Part shown: piece by piece, positions 31,400 to 43,562 of the stretch
How the letters are laid out: each line of letters opens with the position of its first letter
Position numbering within the stretch: position 1 is the stretch's first letter
NCBI GenBank assembly: GCA_963576565.1
Contig: OY755042.1
Span: 6,472,372 to 6,536,371 of the forward strand
DNA length: 64,000 bases
Source: Aspidapion aeneum
Lineage: Eukaryota > Arthropoda > Insecta > Coleoptera > Brentidae
Direction: 5' to 3'
Translations under genes and position numbers: made by a program
Notes under the pieces: generated by a model
Told to the model about the DNA's origin: nothing
The model's input: the letters and a program-made list of their open reading frames with translations, nothing else
Databases searched by the model: none

Positions 31400-32303
31400 T
31401 AGGTATTATTTTCCATATAAAATTGGACTTTGATTTACCGCACGTGTTAAAGATTGGCCGTCACCCTAAAAGGGTTCACAGGGGAGCTAGAAGTAAACGT
31501 AAAGTCAAGGCCCATGGATCACCTTAAAAAAGTACCTCAAACCCCCACCCCATGCATTCTTTTAGTATTTTTAAATTTTCTCGGAAACTAACCTTTCTAG
31601 AAAAAATGGCAAAGAACTCTTTTTTGCGGAGAATAAAATTCTCTTTCCAGCAGTGTATTGGTCGATTAGGTTAGGAGAAAGAAGTAGGTCTTCAGTGTCA
31701 GTCAGTTCGTAAATTGGGATTATTTAGAAAAAACGTGTTTATTATAGGTTTTGTCAAATATTCTCAAACACTACACTACACCAGGGGCGTACTTATATAA
31801 ATAAATTTTCAAAAATAACCAAAATAATCAATTCCTGTGGCATATTTATATACAATTAAAAAAAAATAAGCTACCTACTTCCTAAGAAAACAAAATTACT
31901 TTATTCTATCCTACTGACCTTATGAACGCAACTGTTCACTAAACACATTTATTTATTGCTAAAATTCACAAAAAATCCCGAACCCTTATAATCCCATTTT
32001 CCCTATTCTATGCCCTACAAAAGTGTTCCACTCACCCATTATCCAACGAATCTCGGCACATGAGACGCGTTCGATGGCTTGGAGCTCCGATGCCGTGTGG
32101 TCTCTCTGCTAGTCAAAGATGGAAAGGGGCGAAATCTCGCCTTTTTTGACGTATGTCACGTCAACACATAACACATGACACTGGGCATAGAATCAAAAAT
32201 AGGTAAAGCTGTTACATTACAATTTCAATTTGGACCCTTATTCCTGAGAAATCTATAACCCACACTTTGTTTGAACACACATTCTTAAAATTAAGATCCA
32301 ACA
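31400..32303 (-). other. Intergenic stretch, partly a putative 3' LTR of the BEL relic
   Basis: On the minus strand GTGGCGGAAAA (32304-32314) is followed at 32303 by TGTTGGATC. This resembles the polypurine tract and LTR start of BEL copy 1 (GGGCGGAAAA then TGTTCGTG). The other LTR end and any partner LTR were not found. The remainder is AT-rich and non-coding. Confidence 0.4.
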
Positions 32304-32372
32304 TTTTCCGCCACATAAAAATATATAATATTTTTACTCACAAAAAAAAGTAATTCCAAAAAACAGTAAATG

Positions 32373-33842
32373 TTATCCCCTAAAGAGCACGATTGTTGTA
32401 GCAATTCTACATCGCGTCCTTTTGATGAGGTAAGAGAAAAAAAAAATAATTCCTATATCACAATCACACACACAAAGTGAAACCAGAAGGTTAACAGTCT
32501 GACTGAGATGGGCACAAATTTTCACCAGAGGCCTGTCAAGCACACCTTTTGTGGTTCTAACCTGCACCACCCTAGGAATCCCATCGGGACTAGGATATAT
32601 TTTAGTTATACGCGCCAACGACCAACGTAGAGGTGGGGCGTTTTCATCTCTTATCACTACGAGTGAGTCTAACTTAGGAGGATTATTTGGAGTATTCCAG
32701 CTTTCTCTTTGTTGTAATTGATTTAAATACTCCGTATGCCACCTTCGCCAAAAGCTTTGGTGCAACTGTTGCACCAATTGCCATCGATTTAGTCTTCCAA
32801 TCTTGATACCATTTAGATCCTCATCAGGAGGAGCCATCAGAGGTTCAAGGGTCAAAAAATGCCCAGGGGTTAAACAAGAGCTGACACTACACAAAGGTCG
32901 AGAATTTAAAATCGCCTCAATCTGCACCAACACTGTGTATAATTCCTCAAACGTGAGAATTTGTTCACCAATAATACGCAATAAATACGATTTTGTAGAC
33001 TTGACATCTGCCTCGTGGAGGCCGCCAAAGTGGGACGCCCCAGGAGGGTTAAAAGTCCACTTTATGGACAAAGATTCTGCCGCTTGTTTGCAATAATTAT
33101 CCAAGATGTTCCTCGCTCCTGAAACATTCGAACCCTGATCACTGTAAAGCGAGGAACAGCGCCCTCTACGTGCTACAAATCGCCTCAGAGCAGCGAGGAA
33201 CGCTTCTGACGTTAAGTACGACACCAATTCCAAATGAATTGCCTTCGTGGACAAACACACAAAAACACAACCATAAGATTTTTGGCTACGAATGCCTCTA
33301 GCCTCACTCATCGTTATGGAGAAAGGTCCCATATAATCAACAGCCACATGTGAGAAGGGCTTCACCTGTGATATACGAACACACCTAAAACATTTCGACA
33401 ACACACTATGAATTGCACGCTTCGCCGATACAATCCAGAATCTTTGCATAACCAAATAGTGCATCATACGAGGACCGGGATGACCGTTTTCTCCATGCAC
33501 TTGCTCATTAATCACTGTTGTCAACCGATGTTGTGGCGAAGACGCCCACCAACCCTGGTCGACAAAAGGAGCTAATTTTCTGAGGGACTTTGAGCCAGAC
33601 TCTTTATTCAAAATTTTCTGAATCTCTTCACTAAAACAGGTCTGTTGGACATGCTTCACAATAGTCACCAGAGCTCTATGTAACTCTTCAAAGTACAATG
33701 CACGGGTCTCAAAACTTTCTTTAAGACGAATGATCCTCAACGGTCTCAACATGTAAGCCACAATATTTTGTATTTTTCGCAATGATGAAAACCTTTCCAA
33801 CAAAACCGTTAAAAAATGAGGAAATAAATCAGTCACAAACAC
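32373..33842 (-). pseudogene. BEL relic: integrase and C-terminal domain
   Basis: A 489-residue open frame. It has an N-terminal zinc-binding region with HxxxxHPG and CxxC (CFRC), then VDYMGPF (first D), ALRRFVARRG, SDQGSNVSG (second D), and GGLHEADVKSTK (E), so the D,D,E set is present. A DUF5641-like region follows with RWQLVQQLHQSFWRRWHTEY. CVFVCLSTKAIHLEL has Cys where relatives have Asp-Thr. It is followed by about 40 residues of unrelated tail before the stop. The frame survives by chance or recent age, but the upstream domains are broken. Confidence 0.85.
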
Positions 33843-34459
33843 TTTAGATTATTCCTCAGCCCGATTCTCATCACAACTAATATCAAGTCCCTCAGAGGTA
33901 GGCCATGAAGCCGAAGGCAAAAACAGCCAAAAGGGGCCTTGAAACCACAATGGGTGATTAACAAAATCACAGGGAAGCAAACCTCGAGATAAACAATCTG
34001 CTGGGTTTGATTTACTATCCACATGATTCTACACACTAGGAGGTAAAATCTCTTGAATTTGAGTAACTCTATTTGCCACAAATACCTTCCAGTGGGTAGG
34101 ATGATCCTTGATCCAGGATAGAGCAGCAGTCGAATCTGACCATGCAAATAGATTATCAATTTTAATATCACGTAGACTCTCCATCACAAACACATCAATT
34201 TACTCAATAAATGAGCAGAGAAAAGTTCAAGCCGAGGCACTGAGATCACTTTAAGCGGAGCCACCTTACTTTTTGCACACAGAAGATGACCAGTCACTTT
34301 TCCACACGTATCCACTTATCTTAAATATACTACACCACCATAACCTGATAATGAGGCATCACAAAAGCCGTGTAGTTCCCTCAAAACTACATTATCTACA
34401 CTTACACACCTTGGAATGGTTATAGTTGAAAGAATGGGTAACTGAGACACATATGTAGA
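33833..34459 (-). pseudogene. BEL relic: RNase H region, frameshifted
   Basis: Fragments in different minus frames around 33833-34171 and 34200-34460 correspond to the RNase H stretch of BEL pol between reverse transcriptase and integrase. No continuous frame remains. Confidence 0.6.
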
Positions 34460-34885
34460 TCACTGATCCATAATTGCCTGAGATGGGCAATCATCAAAAT
34501 CTAACCCTTGAAGCCACAACTTCTGGATTAAAGATTTAGCCACAAAAACTACTGGTGAGAGAAAACCCAGAGGATCATATATTCTGGCTATTTGAAACAA
34601 AATATTTCTTTTGGTACATGGCTTGTTGTCTGGCACTACTGAATATGAGAACCCATCACTCACAGGGCTCCACTGAAGACCCAAAATTTTCAACACCGAA
34701 TCACCTTCATCAAAACTGATGGGTTGGAGGTAACTTTCTGGCACATGTTCCAGTAATTCTGAGTAATTACTGGCCCACTTCCTAAGTTCTCTCAACAATG
34801 TCACTAATTGTCTCTGGACCTCCAAAGCCTCTGAGACAGAGTTTGTTGATCCCACGGCATCGTCGATGTAGGTCGATTGCCTCAA
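34460..34885 (-). pseudogene. BEL relic: reverse transcriptase C-terminal part
   Basis: 141-residue frame with motif C YIDDAVGS, LRELRKWASN, LKILGLQWSPVSDGFSY, PCTKRNILFQIARIYDPLGF and LSPVVFVAKSLIQKLWLQG, all typical of BEL/Pao reverse transcriptases. Motif C is the usual YxDD here, unlike FMDD in copies 1 and 2. Confidence 0.85.
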
Positions 34886-34990
34886 TATATCAGCTACTAA
34901 AGGGTACTCTTTTGACCATGATCCTCTGCCAATTGCAATAAAGTACGGATGGCCAAGTACGGACTACAACTTAAGCCATAAGTCACAGTA

Positions 34991-35255
34991 TTCAAAATAT
35001 ACTCACAAATGGGTCAACATTTGTACAGATGGGTGAGGATAATGTTGTATAGCTTTCTGCTGTACACCGTGTTGGGTATGACGTCATTCCTAGAGTTGCG
35101 TCCAACTCTTGTTCGCTAATTAGGGCTGTTGATATCATTTTATTTGCTCTGCCATCCTGGTGGTTGGCCCTTATTCTGTATATTGCTCTTCGTGCCTCCG
35201 CCTCTAAGAAAATTTGTGAAAAGTTCTGAAAGGAGTGTTGGGGTGGGTTCATGTA
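34991..35255. other. Junction stretch between BEL relic and LINE
   Basis: An 86-residue minus frame (34992-35252) is not recognised. It may be unassigned transposon sequence. Confidence 0.4.
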
Positions 35256-35259
35256 ACAT

Positions 35260-35907
35260 TTCAGAAACAGACATTTTTACTAATATTGAGAAATTAAATT
35301 TAATTTACGTCTTTCAAGTGGTCCTGATAACATATCTCCAGTTTTTATTTTTAACTGTAGATTTATTTTATCGTTTATTTAAAAAAAAATATTTGGGCTT
35401 TCACTTGATACAGATATTTTTCCTTCAAAGTGGAAAACTAGTTTTAGGGTACCTATATTTAAAACTAGCAATAGGTCTGTGATTGACAATTACCGACCAA
35501 TTTGCAATATAAACATTTTTGCAAAAATATTTGAATCCCCGGTGGCTCCAAGATATATCCTCTCTTAAAAACAACTTTAATACAAGAACAACATGGTTTT
35601 GTTAGTGGTCATTCAACTGTCACAAATTTAACAATCCTTTCAGAAAGTCTGCTGGAGGCCTTGGAGAATAGGTGTCAGGTTGATGTAATCTACACTGATT
35701 TTTCCAAGGCTTTCGATAGGGTTAATACGAACTTCATGATAGAAAAGTTGTCATCGGTTGGGGTTTTTTGGAGAGCTGCTCACATGATTTCATAGCTCAC
35801 TGACGGATCGTGAACAATATGTCAAAATTAAGTACTGTATATCTGAACCAATTAGAGGACCTCAGATGTGCCACAAGGGCACCTGTCTCCACTTCTGTTT
35901 AACATTT
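35260..35907 (+). pseudogene. LINE relic: reverse transcriptase, N-terminal part
   Basis: Frame-broken but readable. SVIDNYRPICNINIFAKI lies near 35477-35530, EQHGFVSGHSTVTNL near 35590-35630 and IYTDFSKAFDRVNT near 35690-35730. These are the fingers region, the Q-x-G-F motif and motif A (D in F-S-K-A-F-D). Several stops and frameshifts interrupt it. Confidence 0.75.
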
Positions 35908-35920
35908 TTTGTGAACGACT

Positions 35921-36449
35921 CAAGTGCAAAGCGGACTCAACAAATGGGCCCAGGACGCGCTATTAAACTCCTGGGAAACAGGAACGGGTTGCAGACAGAC
36001 CAGAGAATTCGTAGACCGTCCAAAAGCGACCAGAAGTAGATGGATGCTGGGACGGACACGAAAAGACCTCGGACTGCTGATAGGCACTCTAACCGGACAT
36101 AACCGGTTGAGGAAGCACATGACACGTATAGGAGTCGAGAATGACCCTACCTGCCCAGCCTGTGGACAGGAAGAAGAGACATCAAGACACCTCGTGGCAG
36201 AATGCGAGGCCTACGCAAGGATGAGACAACAGGCACTCGGAGCGCCAACTCTGAGCGAGGAAGAACTGCACATGCTCAAATGGGCAGACTTACTGGACTT
36301 TGTAAAGAGAACAGGAAGGCCCAATGAGTTACCCGACCATCAAAGGGAAGTGCAGAGAGTGGGTTAAGGGACAGTCTTGGGGCATGGCAAAAAGGGCCTA
36401 TTCTGGCCTACTTGTCAGACCTGCGGGTCAACCCCCCCACTACTACTAC
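35921..36449 (+). mobile_element. Nested 5'-truncated LINE with 13 bp TSD
   Basis: The exact duplication TTTGTGAACGACT flanks the insert at 35908-35920 and 36450-36462, and the host LINE frame resumes across it. The insert codes on the plus strand SRWMLGRTRKDLGLLIG, GHNRLRKHMTRIG, then CPACGQEEETSRHLVAECE. This is the C-terminal RNase H end plus zinc-knuckle-like region typical of RNase H-bearing LINEs (I/LOA-like). It ends in a short ACT repeat instead of poly-A. It is 529 bp, so nearly all the 5' part is missing. Confidence 0.85.
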
Positions 36450-36462
36450 TTTGTGAACGACT

Positions 36463-37088
36463 TTGTTCATTGTTTTAAAAATTGTCAAGCATTGACCTAT
36501 TGTGATGATATAAACTTTTTTAGAATTATAAAGAGCCTAGATGACTGTATATTAATACAGGATGATCTAAAAAATCTAAATCCAATTCAGACTAACTATA
36601 ATGTCGATACTATAAATCTAGAGGAAGTTACTTCTCTAAAGGATTTAGGAGTTATATTTGACCCTACCTTAGCTTTCAAGGAACACATTGATCATGTCAC
36701 TAACAGAGCACTTAAAATGTTGGAATTTATGAAACGCAGCCTTTCAGAATTCGGAAATGTGTTTAGTTTTAAGTTGTTATTTTGCTCCTTGATTAGGAGT
36801 GTTCTTGAATATGCTTCGACCATATGGTCACCATTTTACCAAACTCATAAAAACAACATTGAAAGAATACATAAAAAATTCTTAAGATTTATTGCCTATA
36901 AATTAAATATTCCTTCTGAACAAATAGACTATAAAGATCTTCACAAACTACTTGAACTTCTAACTCTAGAAAATCGAAGAAATTTTCTTAATATTGTCTT
37001 TCTGTTTAAAGTGATTAACAGTATTATCGATTTACCAGAAATTTTAATAAAGTTTATCTGCCCCTCAAATAAACGCAAGGCGACATGA
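36463..37088 (+). pseudogene. LINE relic: reverse transcriptase, C-terminal part
   Basis: Continues the host LINE after the nested insertion: FVNDFVHCFKNCQALTYCDD (motif C, here YCDD instead of the usual YADD), a KDLGVIFDPTLAFKEHI thumb motif, LIRSVLEYASTIWSPF, and a C-terminal region to the stop at 37088. 36463-37088 is open. With the 5' part missing it cannot be functional. Confidence 0.8.
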
Positions 37089-37375
37089 AACTTTTCATAT
37101 TAATTTTCACCGAACCAATTATGGTCAGAACACTCCTGTTTAACGAGCTTGCAGACTTGCAAATAATCTGGAAGCTGATCTTGACTTTTTAATCTTGATC
37201 TAAATTGCTTTAGAAGGAGATTTAACTATTTTAGTATGTAGATAACTTAGATTATACATTGTGATTTTATCTGTGACTTAAAATTTTACTTAAAAAAATA
37301 TTTAAACTTTATTTTTTATAGCTTGTGTACCTTGTATTTTAATATGGTTTTGCCGCTAAATAAATTTTAATTTTA

Positions 37376-37769
37376 CTTTACTAAATATATTTTTGATTTC
37401 TTGGAAGAAAATAAAGCAGTATATTTTTTTATCGCTTAAAATAAAAGCGTATATGTCCTTATAATCCAAGTTTGACAAGTTTCACTGTTCTAGCTTTAAA
37501 TTTGAATTTTATACATACAGAATTCTAATAAGAATGATGCAATTAAAAATAAAACACCCTGTATCTTTGCTCTGCACTGGGTTCGGGATGAGCACCACTT
37601 CGTAAAATAATACCATAGTAATGTATTATAATCATGCCAAGTTTCATTACGGTACGCAAAAATGCAGACGAAAGTGGCTTAGGCTCCGGACTATATGCAG
37701 AAGGTCCTAGATCACTCGATTCATTATCCTAATTTTAGAATTGAAGGAGGACGTATATATAAACATGTT
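37376..37769. other. Intergenic stretch without recognisable features
   Basis: AT-rich. No frame, repeat or RNA recognised. Confidence 0.5.
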
Positions 37770-39905
37770 GCGAGTAAGTACCTTCGTCTGGTTTTGGAAG
37801 ATGATTCCTGGAAATTAGTTGTGGCGAAACCCCAACGACCCTCTCTGGCGTATTAAAAACTTGGAAGCGCTTAGCTCAACGATACTACTGGCCCAAGATG
37901 AATGCCTTACAACTAAACTGTAGTTGTAATTGTAGTGACGATACTAAAGGAATTCTTGCGTAATAAATATAGTTTTTTCTGGTTTTTTAATGTAGATTTT
38001 AGGGTTTAAAAACCGGACCTGGAATTTCAGGATTATTTCGTAACTCGATGGGATTGGTTAAAATTTTTGGCCAGCCCCACAAGGTTCCTTTCACGCACAA
38101 CTATGGTTTCAAAGTGTTTTGTGTAGCTGCCCCTTAAGAAGACGAGAAAGCCAAGCAAAAGTTAGATCATTTCTTTGTATGATTATGTTGAAAAGCTTTT
38201 ACCAAATTTAGCTGAAAACAAAGATTTCAACCTTTGATTGGATTAACAAACATGATGAAGCCTTTAACTTTCTAAAACAACAAATTAAGTAATGCCACAA
38301 ACCTATCTTATTTTGATATTAATAAGAAAACACACCTACTTGTAGACGCAGGACCAAATGTCATCGAAGCCCTTCTTACTCAGAGAAACAGGACAAAATA
38401 TTTGTGGTAGCCTATGCTAGCACTACATTGACACCAATGCAAAAGAGGTATCGCCAGTTTAAAAAAGAAACCTTAGCATGTACATAGTCCATACAACACG
38501 TCCATAAGTATCTTTTTGGATCAAATTTTATTTTACATTGTGATAACCTTCCTTTAGTTTAGAAAACTCTAGACAACCTCCAAATGCTAGAGTTGAAAGA
38601 CTACTTTTACAAATTCAACCAAACAACTTTACCATTGTACATGAAAAAGGCAGCTCTAACCAGTCAGAAAATTTATCCAGACACCCTCAAGACAAAATAG
38701 AACAGTATGTTATTCTATGCATAAAAAGTGCATTACCAAAAGCTATCACCTTATCAGAAGTTCAAGAAGCCACAATAAGTAAAAACCCAAAATATTGGAA
38801 ACTTCCTGAAATAAAACCTTATTCTAAACTAAAAGATAAACTGCAGCAGAGAGATTCGGTAAAACAGTAAAGAAATCATTACTTTGTTCCCATCTTGAAA
38901 CTGGACACTTCGAAAAAAAACCCAAGAAATTTTAATAAATTATCGAAGCACACCACATGCTACAACTGATAAGTCACCTTATGAACTTGTTTTTGGAAGA
39001 AAAATTAATAATTTTTTACCCATAATACAACATAAGATGAACACTAATGAAGATTTGAAAGCTACCGATGACAAAAATAAGGCTAGAGCAAAAGACTATG
39101 CTGACAGTAAAAGAAAAACAAAACACAATCAAATCCAAGTAGAAGACATGGTTCTTTGCAAACAGAAAAAAATAACAATTTGACACCTTACAACGACCTA
39201 AAACAAAGAGAGAAAGTTAGATTATGCTTCATTTTTCAAAAAGTTGAAAGTACTCCAGTTTGTAACAATCCAAAAACTTAAATTGGTCAAGATAAGACAA
39301 AACCTCAAGTACAAGGAAGACAAAAGAAGACTACATACAGATGGAAATTTTTAAATGATTTAAGCATCGTTCCATATACATATACTTCCACCCAATCCTG
39401 AGCAATGTGAAAATACTGGAATATCTTCTCCTGAGCAACATGAAATGCACATTGTAGAAAGCTGAGAGTAAAAATGATGATCCAATCCAAAGTATTTGTC
39501 AGTTATTTAACAACTCTTTGAACGTCATTGAAATACTTGTTGAAAGCAGTGAATCAGGGACAGTACTTTCAGACAGTGATGAGTTTGTAGACTCCTTATC
39601 AGATGTCAGCTCTGATGGTTCGAAACATGAGAGACCCCAAAGAAATTATAGGAGATCAAATCATTCTAATAATTTTGTTTGTAAGTAAAAATTTTTTACA
39701 AAAATTCACCAGTGTTTTTGTTAAATGTTATTTTCTTAACGTTCATAATTTCTTAAGTTTCAAAGTTTTTAAAAATATTATAACATTTTGTAACATTTTT
39801 TGTATAAGTTTTTGGCATTTGTTTATATTTGACTATTGTATTACTATTACAGGGAGAATGTAGCAATGTGAACACACCTTTATTAGATCAAAGGTTCATT
39901 GACAT
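37770..39905 (+). pseudogene. Ty3/gypsy retrotransposon relic
   Basis: Scattered, heavily frameshifted pol fragments on the plus strand. TWKRLAQRYYWPKM near 37860-37900 is an integrase zinc-region motif. RNase H pieces follow, with YFDINKKTHLLVDAG near 38310 and ERLLLQIQPNNF then ENLSRHPQDK near 38600-38700. The distal integrase follows, with LINYRSTPHATTDKSPYELV, FGRKIN and HNQIQVEDMVLCKQ at 38930-39170. An acidic tail ends in RPQRNYRR near 39650. The integrase zinc motif lies before RNase H, which is out of order, so more than one fragment may be present. A purine run then TGTAGCAATG at 39859 may mark the 3' LTR start. Confidence 0.75.
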
Positions 39906-42769
39906 TTGATGTGATGTGAAGTTATTTACAGATTAGAAATAAAATTGACAACCCATTTTATAAGCGTCGTTTATCAAATTGGCAAACAAACAATCGAACA
40001 ACCTAAATACGACACTAGGCTAGCCATCAAACCATGATAGTTCGTTAGACACTTTTATTATTTTCAATATTACAAGTTAAATATTTTTGTCCCAAGAAAA
40101 AAAAGATGCACCTATAAAGGTGTTTTACTTTGATTTAAAAATTAATAAAGGTTTAATTTGCAAACATTGCCAAAAACTAAAAACAACCTTGTGTTTCCAT
40201 CACTCGCTTCCCAAGCACCATTTAGACGTCATATTACGTTACGCATACGTTGCTTGCGATAAAGGCGACGTCGGGTGCCGACGTCGTTTCGACCGCCTGA
40301 CGACCCTCGTTTGCACCTAAATGGGGAATACAAATTCGGGTCGCTACGACGTCAGCATCTGACCTTATAGGTAATGAGTTTACCAATTAACAACGTAATT
40401 GTAAGTTGGATTTCCGTCACTTAAATTTAGTCGCAAACAGGTAAGTTGCGTTTGGTTTCGTTTCCATTGCCTAGAATATATATAGTTTTTGCTAAAAAGA
40501 ATTCCTGTCAAGTAACTAAAATTATACCTGATAAGTAAATATTTTAAACTTATTAAACAAGTCTCATAAAAATGGGTGCATTTTACAAATGACAATTATA
40601 GTCATGCATGAAAGGCGGTATTAGAATATTAATAATTTATATTTTAAAGCAGGAATCCAACTAAAATTTTACAACGAAGGCATGTTTATTGATAAATGTG
40701 ATTAAAATACTTTCAAAAAAAGCAAGCACTCCTGAAATATGCAAGATTTACTAAAATATACATATTTTTTAAATAGATCTAATTTTTATTATTATTTTAT
40801 TTTTGTAAAAAAAATGTTTTGCTGCTTCACTAAACTCAAATTTGTTAGTAATTTTGCAATTATTCCTTCATTTCTACTTAAAATTAGAAAAAGAAAAAAT
40901 ATTTTATAATGGCCGACAGACGCTAACCTTTTCAGAATGGCGGATTTCGGTGTCTGACTTAATGTGAACTAATAATATACCAATTGGGACCGGGTCTCCA
41001 CTTTTGGTTGTGAAAGATAACCAAAGAGTGGAAGTCCGACGTCTGGCAAACGTATTTCGTCCCATTAAATTCGGACGTTCGCCAGGCATGATTTTGCGTC
41101 GGCCTACCAACGGATTGGAACTCTAGGTTCGCAACTATATCTATCATATTAACCAAAATCTCGGTATAGAATTCAACGTCCGCTCTTTTTTGCCTACAAT
41201 AGGTAAAGCCCACGGTCCCAAAGCTAACTACCGCGCTGTCAACTGTCAGGCAGTGACGAAATCATTGTTTTTTTTTATATTTTTTTGTTTTTAGAAATGT
41301 TTGTTTAAATACCAAAAATCTAAGGGAAATAAAAGCGATACCCCACCTGTGGGAAGAGGATAGGCTATTATGGTTTCCAAAATCCAAAAAAGATATAAAA
41401 CTGAGTCATGTCCTGACATGTAGCCGTCCTGACCAAACAAATGCACTTTTTGTTAGGTTATGGGCGTCTATAAATGACAGTAGGCTGTAAATGTGACGCG
41501 TAGGCCATATGAACGGACGTCGAATAGGTCAAGTAAAAGTTACGGGAAATACACCAACCAAACTAAACGCTAGTTTAGGCCTGAGGTTAGGGTCTTCACC
41601 GGAGGTACCCGACGCCGACGTCTGTTGGTCGTTGGGCTGGTTAGAGTTTTTGTACGTCGAACAAACGAACGTAAGACCGACGTTGGGAAATCAATGGTAA
41701 ATTATATTAACGTTTCCTAAATAATTTTTCAGCGATGTTAGTTCCTTCGATAGACAGCAAGCTTTAAAATGAACTCGCTCAGGGTTTGTAAGAAAAATTA
41801 CTACGGCCTTTTTTTATCCCAACTTACCGGTTTCTTGATGTTTTCTTCCCTGGGTAGGCCTACCTCCTCGTCTTTGGTTGATGGCGTAATCACGGATCAC
41901 CTCGTGGCGTAATCGTAAGAATCACTCTGTAGTATATTGAATTGAATTGAATGGTTTGAGTTATTTTGAGCACAAAATTAAAAAATAAGAAGACGTAGGT
42001 ATTCTTAAAATGTTTTCAGTCGAGCAGAAAAATTTGTACTGATAAAGTATTTTTATATGCACTTTTCGGGATCGCTGCGTCGCGCTCAGTTGAGACAAAA
42101 AAAAAGGCTTGTTTTTTGCGCGGTCGAATGAAATTAGAAAGCAATAGATTCGAAGAAACTAAATGATTGATTGATTCAATGAAATCAGAATTAAAATTAT
42201 AATTATTAATTTATTATTTAAATTTTGGGACGACACAATTTTTATATACAGTGGTGTACGGACCAAATGGAATATTGCGTTGCAATATTTGACGTCGCGA
42301 GATCGTTAAAAAAACGGACGTATATTTAATAACGTCGGTTTTGATATAAATGTGACGTCGCTCAACGCATAATCAATCTTGCAACTTAATATTTCACTAA
42401 ATCCAACGTCGGTGCAGGTCTCATTAGGTTGTAAGTCAAATAAATGTTTCTTGGGGTAGGTCACTAGATCACTCCCTAGTTCGAAAAAACTTATTTTCTC
42501 ATAACTATTCGATACAAACAAGCGGTTTGTGCTGGGATTTTAGTTGGGAAAGTGAACTATTATTTAAAATTTTATAATTTTTCAGTTGATTTCTTAGCCT
42601 GTGAATATATAAACATGTCGAACCTTTACGTTTCACCATAGAAAGCTTGTTTTTTAGTTTAAAATCACCTAAAACTACAAATTTTTTTTTTTAAATTCAA
42701 AATGATTAATGTAATTCTTAGCGTCTAGAGGAATATACTAAAAATCACAATATTCTTGATGCATAATTC
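39906..42769. other. Intergenic region, largely unassigned
   Basis: No intact gene seen. 40090-40220 (+) has a C-x2-C...H-x4-H pattern (see separate entry). 40900-41900 is richer in CG dinucleotides, with many small frames on both strands and ACGTC/GACGT motifs like those in 1-720. None matches a family I know. A (GAATT)n scrap lies near 41940. Confidence 0.45.
40090..40220 (+). pseudogene. Possible BED zinc-finger fragment of a hAT transposase
   Basis: The plus frame reads FYFDLKINKGLICKHCQKLK, then HHSLPKHHLD. YF...D...C-x2-C...H-x4-H is the layout of a BED finger, common at the N-terminus of hAT transposases. Only about 45 residues support it, and no catalytic domain follows. Confidence 0.35.
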
Positions 42770-42775
42770 TTTATT
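42770..42775 (-). terminator. GLUT-like gene polyadenylation signal candidate
   Basis: AATAAA on the minus strand, 142 bases after the stop codon at 42917. Confidence 0.5.
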
Positions 42776-42916
42776 TTCTTTTTTACAGTTTATAGTTAGT
42801 GTGCGTTTATAAAGATCACTAATGTATAAAAGTCAAAAATCACGTTTCCATAAAACGGAGAGAATACTAATTTTGTACTTACTGATTAACATAATATAGT
42901 GAGCAAATTTTTGGTG

Positions 42917-43010
42917 TTAGCTGTTACGTAAAGGGCGTGATTTCAAACCATGTTGAACCAGGTGGTAGATTTCACTTGAAGGTCTGCCTTTGGTCTCTGG
43001 TAAATAAGTC
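42917..43010 (-). CDS. GLUT-like hexose transporter, terminal exon
   Basis: Acceptor ATATTTTTAG|GACTT supplies the last base of a split Arg codon. It then codes TYLPETKGRPSSEIYHLVQ and HGLKSRPLRNS, then TAA. PETKGR just after the last helix is the signature end of sugar porters of the major facilitator superfamily. The 94 bases fit the phase of the preceding exon (47448-47719) exactly. The cytoplasmic tail is short (about 20 residues after PETKGR), shorter than in vertebrate GLUT1. Low-similarity tails are normal in this family. Confidence 0.85.
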
Positions 43011-43289
43011 CTAAAAATATATTTATTATTTCTATTTAAATATTCTGTACGTCTGTCGTCTTCCATTTCATTATTCGCACAAAATTAAATAATTGAAAAC
43101 AGATATTCACTTAGTTGGCTGTGTTAACGGCTCACCGTTAGTTTAGTTTTAGGTTAATTTAGAATTTCTTATTTTCTATCTTTTAGTTTACTTTTTCCGC
43201 ATTTTTCTCGTTCAAGGTAAATGAGGAAGTTTTCATTTATTTTGAATACATTTTTCTGTAAATAAACGCGTTATGGATTTAAATATCCC

Positions 43290-43562
43290 GCGTAAACAGT
43301 TGAGAAAGCTCACGCATGCGCGCAGTAGAGAAAAGCCGCGCATTGCCCGAAACTCGGCACTCCGCAAGACTTCGCATTCGCCATTGCACGAAGCCGTGTT
43401 AAAAACCCGCAAAACCCGCGCCATTACGGCAATTTATCGCTAATTAAATCATTTTACCGCTGTAAATAGTGAACATTTAGTTATAGGCTTAGATTAGAGA
43501 CATTGATGTGTTCCAGCGACGACCTACAAGGGCCCTTGAAAGAGGATTGAAGAGAAAAACAG
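43290..43562 (+). promoter_or_regulatory. Candidate CpG-rich promoter and non-coding first exon
   Basis: Against an AT-rich background, 43290-43450 is rich in CG and contains ACGCATGCGCGC, close to the NRF-1/Ewg site GCGCATGCGC. Downstream, GAGAAAAACAG|GTGAGT at 43552-43568 is an excellent splice donor. Between them lies one short upstream frame (ATG at 43506) that stops after about a dozen codons. This fits a promoter and 5' UTR exon of an unknown plus-strand transcript inside the last GLUT-like intron. No downstream coding exon was recognised. Confidence 0.3.

Larger units (their letters stand above)
32303..34990 (-). mobile_element. BEL/Pao relic, second family, 5' truncated
   Basis: Decayed BEL element whose proteins differ clearly from copies 1 and 2. 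Integrase, part of RNase H and the end of reverse transcriptase remain in several frames. Gag, protease and the first half of reverse transcriptase are absent; homology stops at about 34990. It lies between the two host genes. Confidence 0.85.
35256..37375 (+). mobile_element. LINE relic, interrupted by a nested LINE
   Basis: Plus-strand non-LTR retrotransposon missing its 5' half (no endonuclease seen). Reverse transcriptase fragments start near 35260. A second LINE is inserted at 35921-36449. The rest continues to an AATAAA-containing tail near 37360. The clade is uncertain: CR1/jockey-like by its motifs. Confidence 0.8.

Noticed and set aside
31324..31527. 67-residue frame after the carrier stop codon
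   Set aside because: Falls in the probable 3' UTR and beyond the AATAAA signal; basic tail but no homology.
40904..41213. Overlapping minus-strand frames in the CG-richer intergenic part
   Set aside because: 68-84 residues, mutually overlapping, no family motif, no splice context.
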